DNA of 64,000 nt. It comes from Bradyrhizobium iriomotense (GTDB lineage Bacteria; Pseudomonadota; Alphaproteobacteria; Rhizobiales; Xanthobacteraceae). Location: the NCBI RefSeq assembly GCF_018129405.1, contig NZ_JAFCLP010000026.1, positions 1 through 64,000 on the forward strand, given 5' to 3'. Positions 1 through 7,774 of this stretch are shown piece by piece (position 1 is the stretch's first letter; each line of letters opens with the position of its first letter). The notes under the pieces are model-generated. The model saw nothing but the letters and a program-made list of their open reading frames with translations, did not search any database and was not told the origin of the DNA. The position numbers and the translations under genes were made by a program.

Positions 1-110
1 CCAGGCCACGCCTTGACGACCGCAAGCACGGCGTCATGCTGCGCCGGCAGACGGGCATCGCCTTAATGGTTGCTACGGCAGCGTGCTTGTGGCAGCGCCA
101 GCGACCGCCG

Positions 111-1094
111 TCACTCCGCGAGGCTGGGCTGCCACACCGGCGGTAGCGCATGTGTGGCGGACGCCGGCGCCGTGCGGCCGAGCCGTTCAACATAGAATTT
201 CGTCACCCAGATCGAGGCTGCGGCGAGGGCGATGCCGCCGGCGACGTCGATGAGGTAGTGCGCGCCGATCGCCGGCGTCGCCGCAATCATCAACAGGTTG
301 AGCGCAGCCGCGATTCCGCCGATGCCGCGCACCGGCCACAGCGCCCACATGTAGAGCACGGCGGACGCGGCGTGAAAGCTCGGAAACGAGACGATGCCGG
401 AGAGGAAGAACAGCCGCAGCTCATGCAGGCTGCCGTCGCGCAGCGCGAGGATGTCGCGCAACTGACCGGCATAGATTGCGGTGTTGATCTCGGGAAAATG
501 CGCGGCCGGCAATTGCAGCCCGTAATAGGTGCCGATCGCCGGCACCATTGCGGAGATCGCGATGGTGACCGCGAGCGCGAGGCTCATCGCGAGCATGAAC
601 ATTTGCAGCCGCACATGGCGCGCCGTCAGGGTCAGCACGACGGGAACGCCGAGCAGCGGCCATTTGATCAGCCCGTAGCCGCGCGCCAGGACGTCCGCGA
701 GCCAGGGATGGTCGTTGATGTAACGCGCGATCGGCTCGGGATCGAGGCCGAGCGCGCGGTCGATCGCCAGCAGCGCCTCGTCCTGGAGCGGCCAGTTCAG
801 CCTGGCCGCGACATAGCTCAGCGGTCCGACGATGGCGCAGGTGAGAATGACCTGTCCGATCGTGCCGAGCGAGAACACCAGCTTCGGATCGGCAAGCTCA
901 CCCTTGACCATCCGGTGGCCACAGGCGACGCCGACCAGGATGGCTGCGATTGCCACCGTGATGCCGTAGGCGACGGGCTCGAGGCTCAGACCGGTCGCGG
1001 GGAGGCCGAGCGCCAGCAGGCTACCCATGGCAACGATGGGAAGCCAGTTCAGGTGGAAGAGCCGCCAGGCGGTTCGGGCGTTCGAATCGAGCAT
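111..1094 (-). CDS. PAP2-type membrane phosphatase (PAP2_3/Aur1-like)
   Basis: The 327-residue product is strongly hydrophobic, with several membrane segments. Near the C-terminus it carries SFPSFHAA (about residues 236-243) and GAHYLIDVAGG (277-287). These match the second and third catalytic motifs of the PAP2 superfamily, with the two His and the following Asp retained. The first motif (K-x6-RP) is not seen, and SFH replaces the usual SGH, which is typical of the PAP2_3 branch related to inositol-phosphoceramide synthases. It probably acts on a lipid phosphate or phospholipid head group at the membrane; the substrate is unknown. It is transcribed leftward and is separated from the next gene by a palindromic repeat just upstream of its ATG. 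Confidence 0.85.
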   Translation of the reverse strand: MLDSNARTAWRLFHLNWLPIVAMGSLLALGLPATGLSLEPVAYGITVAIAAILVGVACGHRMVKGELADPKLVFSLGTIGQVILTCAIVGPLSYVAARLNWPLQDEALLAIDRALGLDPEPIARYINDHPWLADVLARGYGLIKWPLLGVPVVLTLTARHVRLQMFMLAMSLALAVTIAISAMVPAIGTYYGLQLPAAHFPEINTAIYAGQLRDILALRDGSLHELRLFFLSGIVSFPSFHAASAVLYMWALWPVRGIGGIAAALNLLMIAATPAIGAHYLIDVAGGIALAAASIWVTKFYVERLGRTAPASATHALPPVWQPSLAE

Positions 1095-1106
1095 GCTGCA
1101 CCGAGC

Positions 1107-1229
1107 TAAAGTATGATCCGGACCCGGAGGGCCGCGTCAGCGCAAAGTGCGAAGCGGGTTTTCCGAAAAGATCATGCGCATACAGCAACCTGGAGCGCGA
1201 TGACGAATTCAACGAAATCTCATCGCGCC
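1107..1229. repeat. Family-2 intergenic palindromic repeat, copy 1
   Basis: This is a two-hairpin element. The first arm begins with a taaag-tatgatccgg segment and pairs loosely with gaaaagatcatgcgc. A second unit begins gagcgcgatgacgaattc and pairs with tcatcgcgcc. The layout matches copies near 46683 and 57367. It sits between the start of the PAP2 gene and the tetR promoter region and is more diverged than the other copies, with an interrupted first stem. Confidence 0.7.
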
Positions 1230-1485
1230 CTGGGATCGCAGTCCGGCGGTAAGGTCGCGGACCCGCTTTAAGATGACGGTAACAATCGTGGTTAGCCGTC
1301 TATCAACCGGCTCTCGCACTTTGCGCATTTGTCGCCTGCGGCTTTGGCGTGACGCTTTACGCAAATGCATCTTGTCTTCCTTCCTGAATAGTTGTTCAGT
1401 CCTTGCGGGGCGATTTGCATCGAATTGAGTGACGAAGCGTTCGGCCGCAGGGCGTGCGGTTGGCGTGTGGGACAGGAAGCGCGCC
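1230..1485. other. Non-coding upstream region of tetR
   Basis: No gene is evident here. The region holds an inverted repeat with 7-base arms (GCATTTG at 1325-1331, CAAATGC at 1362-1368) and the TetR-type palindrome listed separately. It is the likely promoter region of the downstream tetR-family gene. Confidence 0.5.
1384..1399. promoter_or_regulatory. Candidate TetR operator
   Basis: CTGAA-TAGTTG-TTCAG is an inverted repeat with perfect 5-base arms, placed about 87 bases ahead of the proposed ATG of the tetR-family gene. TetR-family regulators commonly bind short palindromes of this kind and repress their own gene. Binding is inferred from position and symmetry only. Confidence 0.45.
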
Positions 1486-2166
1486 ATGGTTTATCGGCGG
1501 ACGCATCAAGTGGTTAAGCGCCTTGCGGCCCGGCGCAGTGCGATATTGGCGGCGGCGCGGGAGGCGGCGGCGGAAGGCGGGATGGCGGCGGTGCAGATCG
1601 CGCCGGTCGCGGTCCGGGCCAATGTCGCGGCGGGCACGGTCTACCGCTACTTCCCCTCCAAGGCCGAGCTGATCTCCGAATTGATCGCCGAGGTCTCCCG
1701 CGACGAGCTTGCGGCGATCCGCCGGGCGGCCGACGCCGCGCCGGGCCCGTCCTCGGCGCTGGCCGCGGCAGTCACCACGGTGGCGGTCCATACCCTGTCG
1801 CAGCGGCGGCTGGCCTGGGGCATCCTGGCCGAGCCTGTCGATGTCGATGTCAGCGCCTCCAGGCTGGCTAGCCGGCGCGAGATCGCCGGCGAGATCGCTA
1901 GCCGGATCGACGCCGCCGTGCGCGCCGGTCATCTGCCGGCGCAGGATACCGCCCTTGCCGCCACCGCGCTGCTCGGGGCGCTGCACGAAGCCCTCGTCGG
2001 GCCGCTCGCGCCCGATAATCTCGAAGATCCCGCCAAGATGCGCGATGCGGTGCAGACCGTGACGCTGCTGGCGCTGCGCGCCGTCGGCGTCATGGACGCC
2101 CGCGCCCGTGGCCTCGTGGTCCAGCAGACGCTGCTGCCGACGACGAAGGCACTGGTCGGGGCGTAA
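1486..2166 (+). CDS. TetR/AcrR-family transcriptional regulator
   Basis: The N-terminal 55 residues or so form a TetR helix-turn-helix; the segment NVAAGTVYRYFPSKAELI is the typical recognition helix and following helix. The remaining 170 residues are the variable ligand-binding half, so the inducer cannot be read from sequence. I place the start at the ATG at 1486 because AGGAAG lies about nine bases ahead of it; an upstream in-frame GTG at 1429 would add 19 residues with no good ribosome site. The final length of 226 residues is normal for the family. A palindrome at 1384-1399 may be its operator. A strong terminator follows the gene. Confidence 0.88.
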   Translation: MVYRRTHQVVKRLAARRSAILAAAREAAAEGGMAAVQIAPVAVRANVAAGTVYRYFPSKAELISELIAEVSRDELAAIRRAADAAPGPSSALAAAVTTVAVHTLSQRRLAWGILAEPVDVDVSASRLASRREIAGEIASRIDAAVRAGHLPAQDTALAATALLGALHEALVGPLAPDNLEDPAKMRDAVQTVTLLALRAVGVMDARARGLVVQQTLLPTTKALVGA

Positions 2167-2197
2167 AATCGCGCCGCGACCGAGGTGGCGCCCTGAT

Positions 2198-2230
2198 CGC
2201 GCTCAGGTCATTGCCTGAGCGCGCCTTTTT
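2198..2230 (+). terminator. Rho-independent terminator after tetR
   Basis: A perfect 10-base stem (CGCGCTCAGG at 2198-2207, CCTGAGCGCG at 2214-2223) has a 6-base loop and is followed by CC and five T residues. It lies 31 bases past the tetR-family stop codon. Confidence 0.85.
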
Positions 2231-2318
2231 GCGAAACCGCAGCATATCAGCCAGACCGGCCGGCTACTGTGCATGGGGTTGTTTTCAGACTTTTTTTGTT
2301 TTGGCCGTGCTGGCGGGC

Positions 2319-3755
2319 CTAGATGTTCGCGTCGCCCTCGGGGCCGACCGAGGCGATGCGCACCATGTTGGTGGTGCCGGGGATGCCGAGCGGCACGCCG
2401 GCGACGATGATCACGCGCTGGCCGGCGCGGACGAAGCCATCCCGGAAGGCGATCTGGCCGGCGCGGCTCACCATGTCGTCCTGGTCGCGCGCGTCCTCCG
2501 CCACCACGCAATGCACACCCCAGGCGACGGCGAGCCGGCGGCCGGCGGAGATGTTCGGCGTGATCGCCACGATCGGCGGCTTCGGCCGCTCGCGCGCCAC
2601 GCGTATCGCGGTCGAGCCCGAGCTGGTCCAGCAGATCAGGGCCGGCAGGTCCAGCGTCTCGGCGATCTGCCGCGCGGCGTCGGCGATGGCATCGCCTGCG
2701 GTGGATTCCGGCGCCGGGCGCTGGGCGGTGATCACCGAGCGATAGGTCGGATCGCGTTCGACCTCCTCGCCGATGCGGTTCATGGTCGAGACCGCCTCGA
2801 CCGGGAATTTGCCGGCCGCCGATTCCGCCGACAGCATGATGGCGTCGGCGCCTTCATAGACGGCGGTGGCGACGTCGGAGACTTCGGCGCGGGTCGGCAC
2901 CGGCGACTGGATCATCGATTCCAGCATCTGGGTCGCGATCACCACGGGCTTGCCGGCGCGGCGCGCCATCCGCGTCATCTGCTTCTGCAGGCTCGGCACG
3001 CGCTCAAGGGGCAGCTCGACGCCGAGGTCGCCGCGCGCCACCATCAGCGCATCCGAGGCCTCGATGATGTCGGCGAGGCGGTCGATCGCCTGCGGCTTCT
3101 CGATCTTGGCCATGACAGCGGCGCGGCCGCGGATCATCTTCTTGGCCTCGATCACGTCGTCGGCACGCTGCACGAAGGACAGCGCGATCCAGTCGACGCC
3201 GGTGACCAGCGCCGCCTCGAGGTCTGCGCGGTCCTTCGCCGTCATCGCCGAGACCGGCAGGTCGGTGTCGGGCAGGCTGACGCCCTTGCGGTCGCTCATC
3301 TTGCCGCCGACCACGACGCGCGTCACCGCGTGCTCCTTGGAGGTCTCCTCCGCGATCAGCCGCACCTTGCCGTCATCGAGCAGCAGCGCATGGCCGGGCC
3401 TGAGCGCGGCCAGGATCTCCGGATGCGGGAGATGGACGCGCGTGGCATCGCCCGGCGCCTTGTCGGAATCCAGGGTAAAGGTCTGGCCGTTCTGGAGCTG
3501 GACCGAGCCTTCCGCGAAGGCGCCGAGCCGGAGCTTCGGGCCCTGGAGATCGACCAGGATGCCGATCGGCCGGCCATAGCTGCTTTCGACATTGCGGATC
3601 GTCGCCACCAGCTCCCGCATCTTGTCATGCGGGGTGTGGCTCATGTTGATGCGGAACAGATCGGCGCCGGCCTCGAACAGGCGGCGGATCATCGCGAGGT
3701 CTGAAGAGGCGGGTCCCAGGGTCGCGAGAATCTTGATACGGCGAAGACGCCTCAT
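2319..3755 (-). CDS. pyk: Pyruvate kinase
   Basis: The 478-residue product is a full-length pyruvate kinase, converting phosphoenolpyruvate and ADP to pyruvate and ATP. Visible motifs are TLGPASS at the N-terminus, FRINMSH (about 34-40), DLQGPKLR (69-76), the active-site segment MAKIEKPQAI, the GDLGVELP loop and the RAGKPVVIATQMLESM helix. A C-terminal regulatory domain follows. Its ATG overlaps the stop codon of the upstream DUF1036 gene by four bases, so the two are probably co-translated. Confidence 0.97.
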   Translation of the reverse strand: MRRLRRIKILATLGPASSDLAMIRRLFEAGADLFRINMSHTPHDKMRELVATIRNVESSYGRPIGILVDLQGPKLRLGAFAEGSVQLQNGQTFTLDSDKAPGDATRVHLPHPEILAALRPGHALLLDDGKVRLIAEETSKEHAVTRVVVGGKMSDRKGVSLPDTDLPVSAMTAKDRADLEAALVTGVDWIALSFVQRADDVIEAKKMIRGRAAVMAKIEKPQAIDRLADIIEASDALMVARGDLGVELPLERVPSLQKQMTRMARRAGKPVVIATQMLESMIQSPVPTRAEVSDVATAVYEGADAIMLSAESAAGKFPVEAVSTMNRIGEEVERDPTYRSVITAQRPAPESTAGDAIADAARQIAETLDLPALICWTSSGSTAIRVARERPKPPIVAITPNISAGRRLAVAWGVHCVVAEDARDQDDMVSRAGQIAFRDGFVRAGQRVIIVAGVPLGIPGTTNMVRIASVGPEGDANI

Positions 3756-4333
3756 GGCTTATTTCCAGACGGGGGTGGCAGGCCGGGCGAGCCCGGGGGC
3801 GTAGCACCGGGCGGGCCATTGGGCAAACCCGGAACGCCGCCCGGGCCAACCGGTCCGGGCAGGCCAGGCACGCGCTGCTGCGCCGGCTGTTCGTTGGCAT
3901 CGGTGAGCTGCACCGTCCAAGCGCGCTGCTCGCCGGTATCGACCTCGAAATAGCCGGTGCGGTCATAGCCGCGCGCCAGGCAATCCTCGGTGCCGCGGAT
4001 CGTGAATTCCTTGTCGCGCGAGCACATGAAGGCCTGGCCCGACCATTCGCCGCCGCGGTCATAGTCGATGGCGTAGATGTAGTAATAGCGGGCGACCAGC
4101 GTGCCCCGCAGCAGCGTCTCGCAGGAGCGGGACGAGATGTTCCACCAGCCCTCCGTGGTCCAGCCCTCGGCGTCCTTGTAGCCGAGCGCGATGCCGACCC
4201 GGCTCGAGGTATTGTTGCAGAGGCGGAAATCGGCCGAGGCCGGGCTGCTCCAGAGGCACAGCAGGGCGACCGCCAGCACCGGGACCAACCGGGCGAGCAG
4301 GCGAAGGGGGAAGCGGGGAGATTCGGCAATCAT
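3752..4333 (-). CDS. DUF1036 exported protein with Gly/Pro-rich tail
   Basis: The 193-residue product begins with a signal peptide (hydrophobic core about residues 10-30, ending SSPASA). A DUF1036 domain follows, recognisable from FRLCNNTSSRVGIALGY, WNISSRSC and the paired Cys residues. The last 50 residues or so are a low-complexity GLPGP/GPPGAT tail that looks collagen-like. DUF1036 proteins are periplasmic or membrane-associated and have no assigned reaction. The gene is first in an operon with pyk (ATGA overlap), which is an unusual partner. It is divergent from the DUF1244 gene. Confidence 0.9.
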   Translation of the reverse strand: MIAESPRFPLRLLARLVPVLAVALLCLWSSPASADFRLCNNTSSRVGIALGYKDAEGWTTEGWWNISSRSCETLLRGTLVARYYYIYAIDYDRGGEWSGQAFMCSRDKEFTIRGTEDCLARGYDRTGYFEVDTGEQRAWTVQLTDANEQPAQQRVPGLPGPVGPGGVPGLPNGPPGATPPGSPGLPPPSGNKP

Positions 4334-4402
4334 TGTCGCGGAAGGTATACCAGATCATTGACGATTTGGCGTAGGGCCGGGGAACCGCCCCAAAGTGGCT
4401 TA

Positions 4403-4424
4403 CCGCCCGTTTGCCGCCCGTTTG
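4403..4424. repeat. 11-base tandem duplication
   Basis: CCGCCCGTTTG occurs twice head to tail in the 181-base gap between the divergent DUF1036 and DUF1244 genes. It could be a paired binding site or a chance duplication. Confidence 0.35.
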
Positions 4425-4514
4425 CGCCGCGATATGGCAAAATCTGTGACAGGACCCCACCTGATCCCGTAAGGGTGACCGCCATCGGGGCCGGAGCTCT
4501 AAAGGAATTCAGGT

Positions 4515-4820
4515 ATGGCAATCGACGACAAAACCAGAACGGAACTCGAGGCCGCCGCTTTCCGGCGCCTGGTCGATCATTTGCGGAGCCGGACGGACGT
4601 CCAGAACATCGACCTGATGAATCTGGCCGGCTTCTGCCGCAACTGCCTGTCCAACTGGCTGAAGGACGCCGCGGACGCCCAGGGCGTCGCCTTGAGCAAG
4701 GACGAGAGCCGGGAGGCCGTCTACGGCATGCCCTACGAGACCTGGAAGGCGAAGTACCAGGGCGCGGCCACGCCCGAGCAGCTCGAGGCGATGAAGAAGG
4801 TCCATCCCCACGGGCACTGA
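4515..4820 (+). CDS. DUF1244 domain protein
   Basis: The 101-residue product matches the DUF1244 family over its whole length: a short helical N-terminus, LAGFCRNCLSNWL with two Cys about residues 41-44, and EAVYGMPYETWKAKYQ near the C-terminus. The family is widespread in Proteobacteria and structurally known, but its function is not established. A ribosome site (AAAGGAATTCAGGT) precedes the ATG. It is monocistronic as far as can be seen. Confidence 0.93.
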   Translation: MAIDDKTRTELEAAAFRRLVDHLRSRTDVQNIDLMNLAGFCRNCLSNWLKDAADAQGVALSKDESREAVYGMPYETWKAKYQGAATPEQLEAMKKVHPHGH

Positions 4821-5018
4821 ACGGCCCCGCCACGCGTCGCCTTGAGTCGCACAACACAACAGCTTTCTTCAGACCGCCGCAGGAAGGTGTGGGCGCGCTG
4901 TGGACGAGCGCGATGCTTGCTTGAACGCTGGGAGCGCCGACCCTAAGGGTCTACCCAGCACGCGCGGTGAGGGATGCCGGCGTCACCTCGTTTTGCCAGT
5001 TCCATTGGGAGTACCAAG

Positions 5019-5291
5019 ATGGCCACCTCCGCCGCCGTCCGCGACGACGAGCCCGCGACGAAATTTGCCAAGGACCAGCTCAAATCCATCATCGAGCGCA
5101 TCGAGCGGCTGGAGGAAGAGAAGAAGGCGATCTCGGACGACATCCGCGACGTCTATGCCGAGAGCAAGGGCAACGGCTACGACGTCAAGGCGCTGCGCAC
5201 CATTGTGCGCCTGCGCAAGCAGGACCCCAACGAGCGCGCCGAGGCCGAGACCATCCTCGAGACCTACATGCAGGCGCTGGGAATGCTCTGA
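5019..5291 (+). CDS. GapR-like DNA-binding protein (DUF2312)
   Basis: The 90-residue product is a DUF2312 protein: a long coiled-coil helix ([20 protein letters not shown]), then [20 protein letters not shown] and a C-terminal [14 protein letters not shown]2312 includes Caulobacter GapR, a small nucleoid protein that binds overtwisted AT-rich DNA and supports topoisomerases. I choose the ATG at 5019 because GGGAG lies about seven bases ahead; an in-frame ATG at 4974 would add 15 non-conserved residues. The length agrees with GapR. Confidence 0.92.
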   Translation: MATSAAVRDDEPATKFAKDQLKSIIERIERLEEEKKAISDDIRDVYAESKGNGYDVKALRTIVRLRKQDPNERAEAETILETYMQALGML

Positions 5292-5384
5292 AGGCGACAG
5301 GAACGCGCCTCACCCGTAAGAGTACCTCGCCGGCCGCAATTTGCGGCGGCCCGCGCTTGGGCAAAATCCGCTGGTCTGCTAGAA

Positions 5385-5406
5385 TGCTCGGTGAAGGGAC
5401 CGAGCA
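5385..5406 (+). promoter_or_regulatory. Hairpin presenting the ribosome site of the cyclase gene
   Basis: TGCTCGGT (5385-5392) and ACCGAGCA (5399-5406) form a perfect 8-base stem around the loop GAAGGG, which is the Shine-Dalgarno sequence. The ATG at 5407 begins on the very next base. Such a structure could modulate translation; the structure itself is seen, the role is inferred. Confidence 0.6.
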
Positions 5407-7173
5407 ATGGATGTGCCTGGACCAGAGCGCAGGCTCGCCGCGGTCCTCGCGGCTGACATGGTCGGCTTTAGTCGGCTGATGGAGGTCGACGAGGGTGGCA
5501 CCCTCGCGCGCCTCAAGACCCACCGGATCGAGCTCATCGATCCGGCGATTGCCAAAAATCACGGCCGCATCATCAAGACGACGGGCGACGGCATGCTCGT
5601 CGAATTCCATAGCGTCGTCGACGCAGTATTGTGCGCTGCTGAAATTCAGAGCCGGATGGGGCGCCGCAACGCCGATGTCCCGCCGCCGCGCTGGATACAA
5701 TTCCGCATCGGTATCAATCTGGGCGACGTGATCGTCGATCAGAACGACATCTTCGGCGACGGCGTCAACGTCGCGGCACGATTGGAGGCACTGGCCGAGC
5801 CTGGAGGCATCTGCATCTCCAGCGCGGTGCGCGACCAGCTGGGCCAGCGTCTCGATGGCGTCGCATTCGAGGACATCGGCGAGCAGAACGTCAAGAACAT
5901 CGCGCGCGCCATCCGCGTCTACCGGATTCGACTGGAGGATGGGCTGGCAAGCGCGCCAGCCGGCACGACGGCCGCTGCAAAGGCGACCGGCAAGTCGAAG
6001 AAGCCGTCAATCGCCGTGCTGCCCTTCGCCAACATGAGCGGCGATCCGGAGCAGGAGTTCTTTGCGGACGGCTTGACCGAGGACATCATTACGGAGCTTT
6101 CACGCTTCCACGACCTGCTGGTGATCTCGCGCAACTCGACCTTCGTGTACAAGGGAAAGTCGGTCAAGGTGCAGGATGTCGGCCGCGAATTCGGTGTCGA
6201 CTACGTCATCGAGGGAAGCGTGCGAAAGGCCGGGGATCGCGTCCGCGTCACCGTGCAGCTGATCGATGCGGAGACGGATCGGCATATTTGGGCCGAGCGC
6301 TATGACGGTGAGCTCAAGGACATCTTCGCCATCCAGGACGAGATGACCCGGGCGATCGCCGCCACGCTGCCCGGCCGTGTCGAGGCGGCGACGCACGATC
6401 GGGCGAACCGCAAGCCGACGGACAACATGGCAGCCTATGAATGCGTGCTGGCCGCAAAGGTCTTGCACCATCGCTCCAATCGCGAAGACAATGCGCGGGC
6501 GCAACTTCTGCTCGACCGGGCGCTCGAACTCGACGGCAACTATGCGCACGCACACGCGTGGAAGGCGTGCGTTCTGGGCCAGACCTGGGTCTATAACTGG
6601 TGCGCGGATCGCGACGCTACCTTTGAGCAGGTGGCTGCAGAGCTGGAGACCGCGCTGGGCCTCGACGACAATGACAGCGACGTCCACCGCATCCTCGCGG
6701 CGCTCAATCTGAACCGCGACGACCATGACAAGGCCACTTACCATCAGGAGCGTGCGCTTGCGCTCAACCCGAACTATGACCTCGTGGTCGTGCAGCAGGG
6801 CGAGCTGCTGACCTGGCTGGGGAGGCCGGAGGAAGGCATCGACTGGATCAAGAAGGCGATGCGGCTCAACCCGTATCACCCGGAACGATTCTGGAGCCAT
6901 CTCGGGCGCGCCTATTACTGTGCCGAGAAATACGCCGAAGCCGCCGAAGCCTTCTCGAGGATCTCACGCCCCGATCACACCCATCATGCATTCCTTGCCG
7001 GGATCTTCGCGCAGATGGGCAATGCAGTGGCTGCCGGCGCGCACGCGGCCGAAGTACTCAAGCGCGAGCCGGCATTTTCGGTGGCCAATCATCTTGCTAC
7101 CCAGCATTATAAGCGGCAGGTCGATCGTCAGCGCTATGAAGCAGGGCTTCTCCGGGCAGGCCTGCCGGCTTGA
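5407..7173 (+). CDS. Class III adenylate cyclase with TolB/FlgO-like and TPR domains
   Basis: The 588-residue soluble protein begins with a class III cyclase domain (about 8-170). It keeps metal-binding D17 and D61, the specificity pair K57 and D114 expected for ATP, and the transition-state pair N121 and R125 in GDGVNVAAR. Residues about 200-330 (SIAVLPFANMSGDPEQEFF onward) form the TolB-N/FlgO-like domain often found in rhizobial multi-domain cyclases. The C-terminal half has several TPR units. It should make cyclic AMP in the cytoplasm, gated by partners of the TPR region. Rhizobiales carry many such cyclases. A hairpin displaying the Shine-Dalgarno directly abuts the ATG. Confidence 0.93.
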   Translation: MDVPGPERRLAAVLAADMVGFSRLMEVDEGGTLARLKTHRIELIDPAIAKNHGRIIKTTGDGMLVEFHSVVDAVLCAAEIQSRMGRRNADVPPPRWIQFRIGINLGDVIVDQNDIFGDGVNVAARLEALAEPGGICISSAVRDQLGQRLDGVAFEDIGEQNVKNIARAIRVYRIRLEDGLASAPAGTTAAAKATGKSKKPSIAVLPFANMSGDPEQEFFADGLTEDIITELSRFHDLLVISRNSTFVYKGKSVKVQDVGREFGVDYVIEGSVRKAGDRVRVTVQLIDAETDRHIWAERYDGELKDIFAIQDEMTRAIAATLPGRVEAATHDRANRKPTDNMAAYECVLAAKVLHHRSNREDNARAQLLLDRALELDGNYAHAHAWKACVLGQTWVYNWCADRDATFEQVAAELETALGLDDNDSDVHRILAALNLNRDDHDKATYHQERALALNPNYDLVVVQQGELLTWLGRPEEGIDWIKKAMRLNPYHPERFWSHLGRAYYCAEKYAEAAEAFSRISRPDHTHHAFLAGIFAQMGNAVAAGAHAAEVLKREPAFSVANHLATQHYKRQVDRQRYEAGLLRAGLPA

Positions 7174-7215
7174 TCCGCCGCGGAGACCGATTGCCGATCC
7201 ATCGAGAGTGAGACT

Positions 7216-7641
7216 GTGACCGAGCCGATATTGCCGCGCGAGGTGAGCCGGGCCTTCGACGCCTTTCCGGCGCCGATGCGCAAGCGGCTTCTTCAGGTGC
7301 GCGATCTGATCTTTGCGACCGCCGCAGCGCATGAGGAGGTCGGCCGGCTCAGCGAAACCCTGAAATGGGGCGAGCCCGCCTATCTGACCGAAGAGACGGG
7401 CAGCGGCTCAACGATCCGGCTCGGCCGCCTCAAGGACTCCGAGCACGCCGCCATTCTCTTCAACTGCAAGACGACGCTGGTCGACACCTTTCGCGAGCGC
7501 TTTCCCGATCAGTTCGAGTATCGGCAGACCAGGGCGTTGCTGCTGCCGGTGGCGGGCAAATTGCCGAAGCGGGAGCTCGCGGTCTGTCTGTCGCTGGCGC
7601 TGACCTATCATCTGGATCGGCGGGGCGCGAAAGCGAAATAG
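7216..7641 (+). CDS. DUF1801 domain protein
   Basis: The 141-residue product shows the DUF1801/YdhG-like fold signature: ETLKWGEPAYL near the middle, then IRLGRLKDSEHAAILFNC and a C-terminal helical segment. The family is uncharacterised. The GTG start at 7216 has GAGAG nearby and follows the cyclase stop by 42 bases, so it may be read from the same transcript. A family-1 palindromic repeat follows it. Confidence 0.85.
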   Translation: MTEPILPREVSRAFDAFPAPMRKRLLQVRDLIFATAAAHEEVGRLSETLKWGEPAYLTEETGSGSTIRLGRLKDSEHAAILFNCKTTLVDTFRERFPDQFEYRQTRALLLPVAGKLPKRELAVCLSLALTYHLDRRGAKAK

Positions 7642-7654
7642 AAGCTGTGGACCT

Positions 7655-7736
7655 GTAGCCCGGATGAGCGAAGCGATATCCGGGATGTTTCAGCGCGCGC
7701 CGCTTTCCCGGATGTCGCTGCGCTCATCCGGGCTAC
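7655..7736. repeat. Family-1 palindromic repeat, copy 1 (GTAGCCCGGAT type)
   Basis: GTAGCCCGGATGAGCG at the left end pairs with CGCTCATCCGGGCTAC at the right end, with a second internal complementarity (ATCCGGGA/TCCCGGAT). It lies between convergent genes. The same outer arms recur at 36253-36339 and 50768-50835. Confidence 0.85.
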
Positions 7737-7774
7737 GAGGCTGAGTTCGTGGATAGAGAGAGGGGCTACCAGCC

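Noticed and set aside
1-110. Possible end or start of a gene at the left edge
   Set aside because: Several frames are briefly open, one minus-strand frame reads plausibly (LPAQHDAVLAVVKAWP), but without more sequence no gene can be supported.
2211-3704. Long plus-strand open frame opposite pyruvate kinase
   Set aside because: It is the antisense of pyk, rich in Arg, His and Asp, with no domain and no ribosome site. GC-rich codon bias produces such frames.
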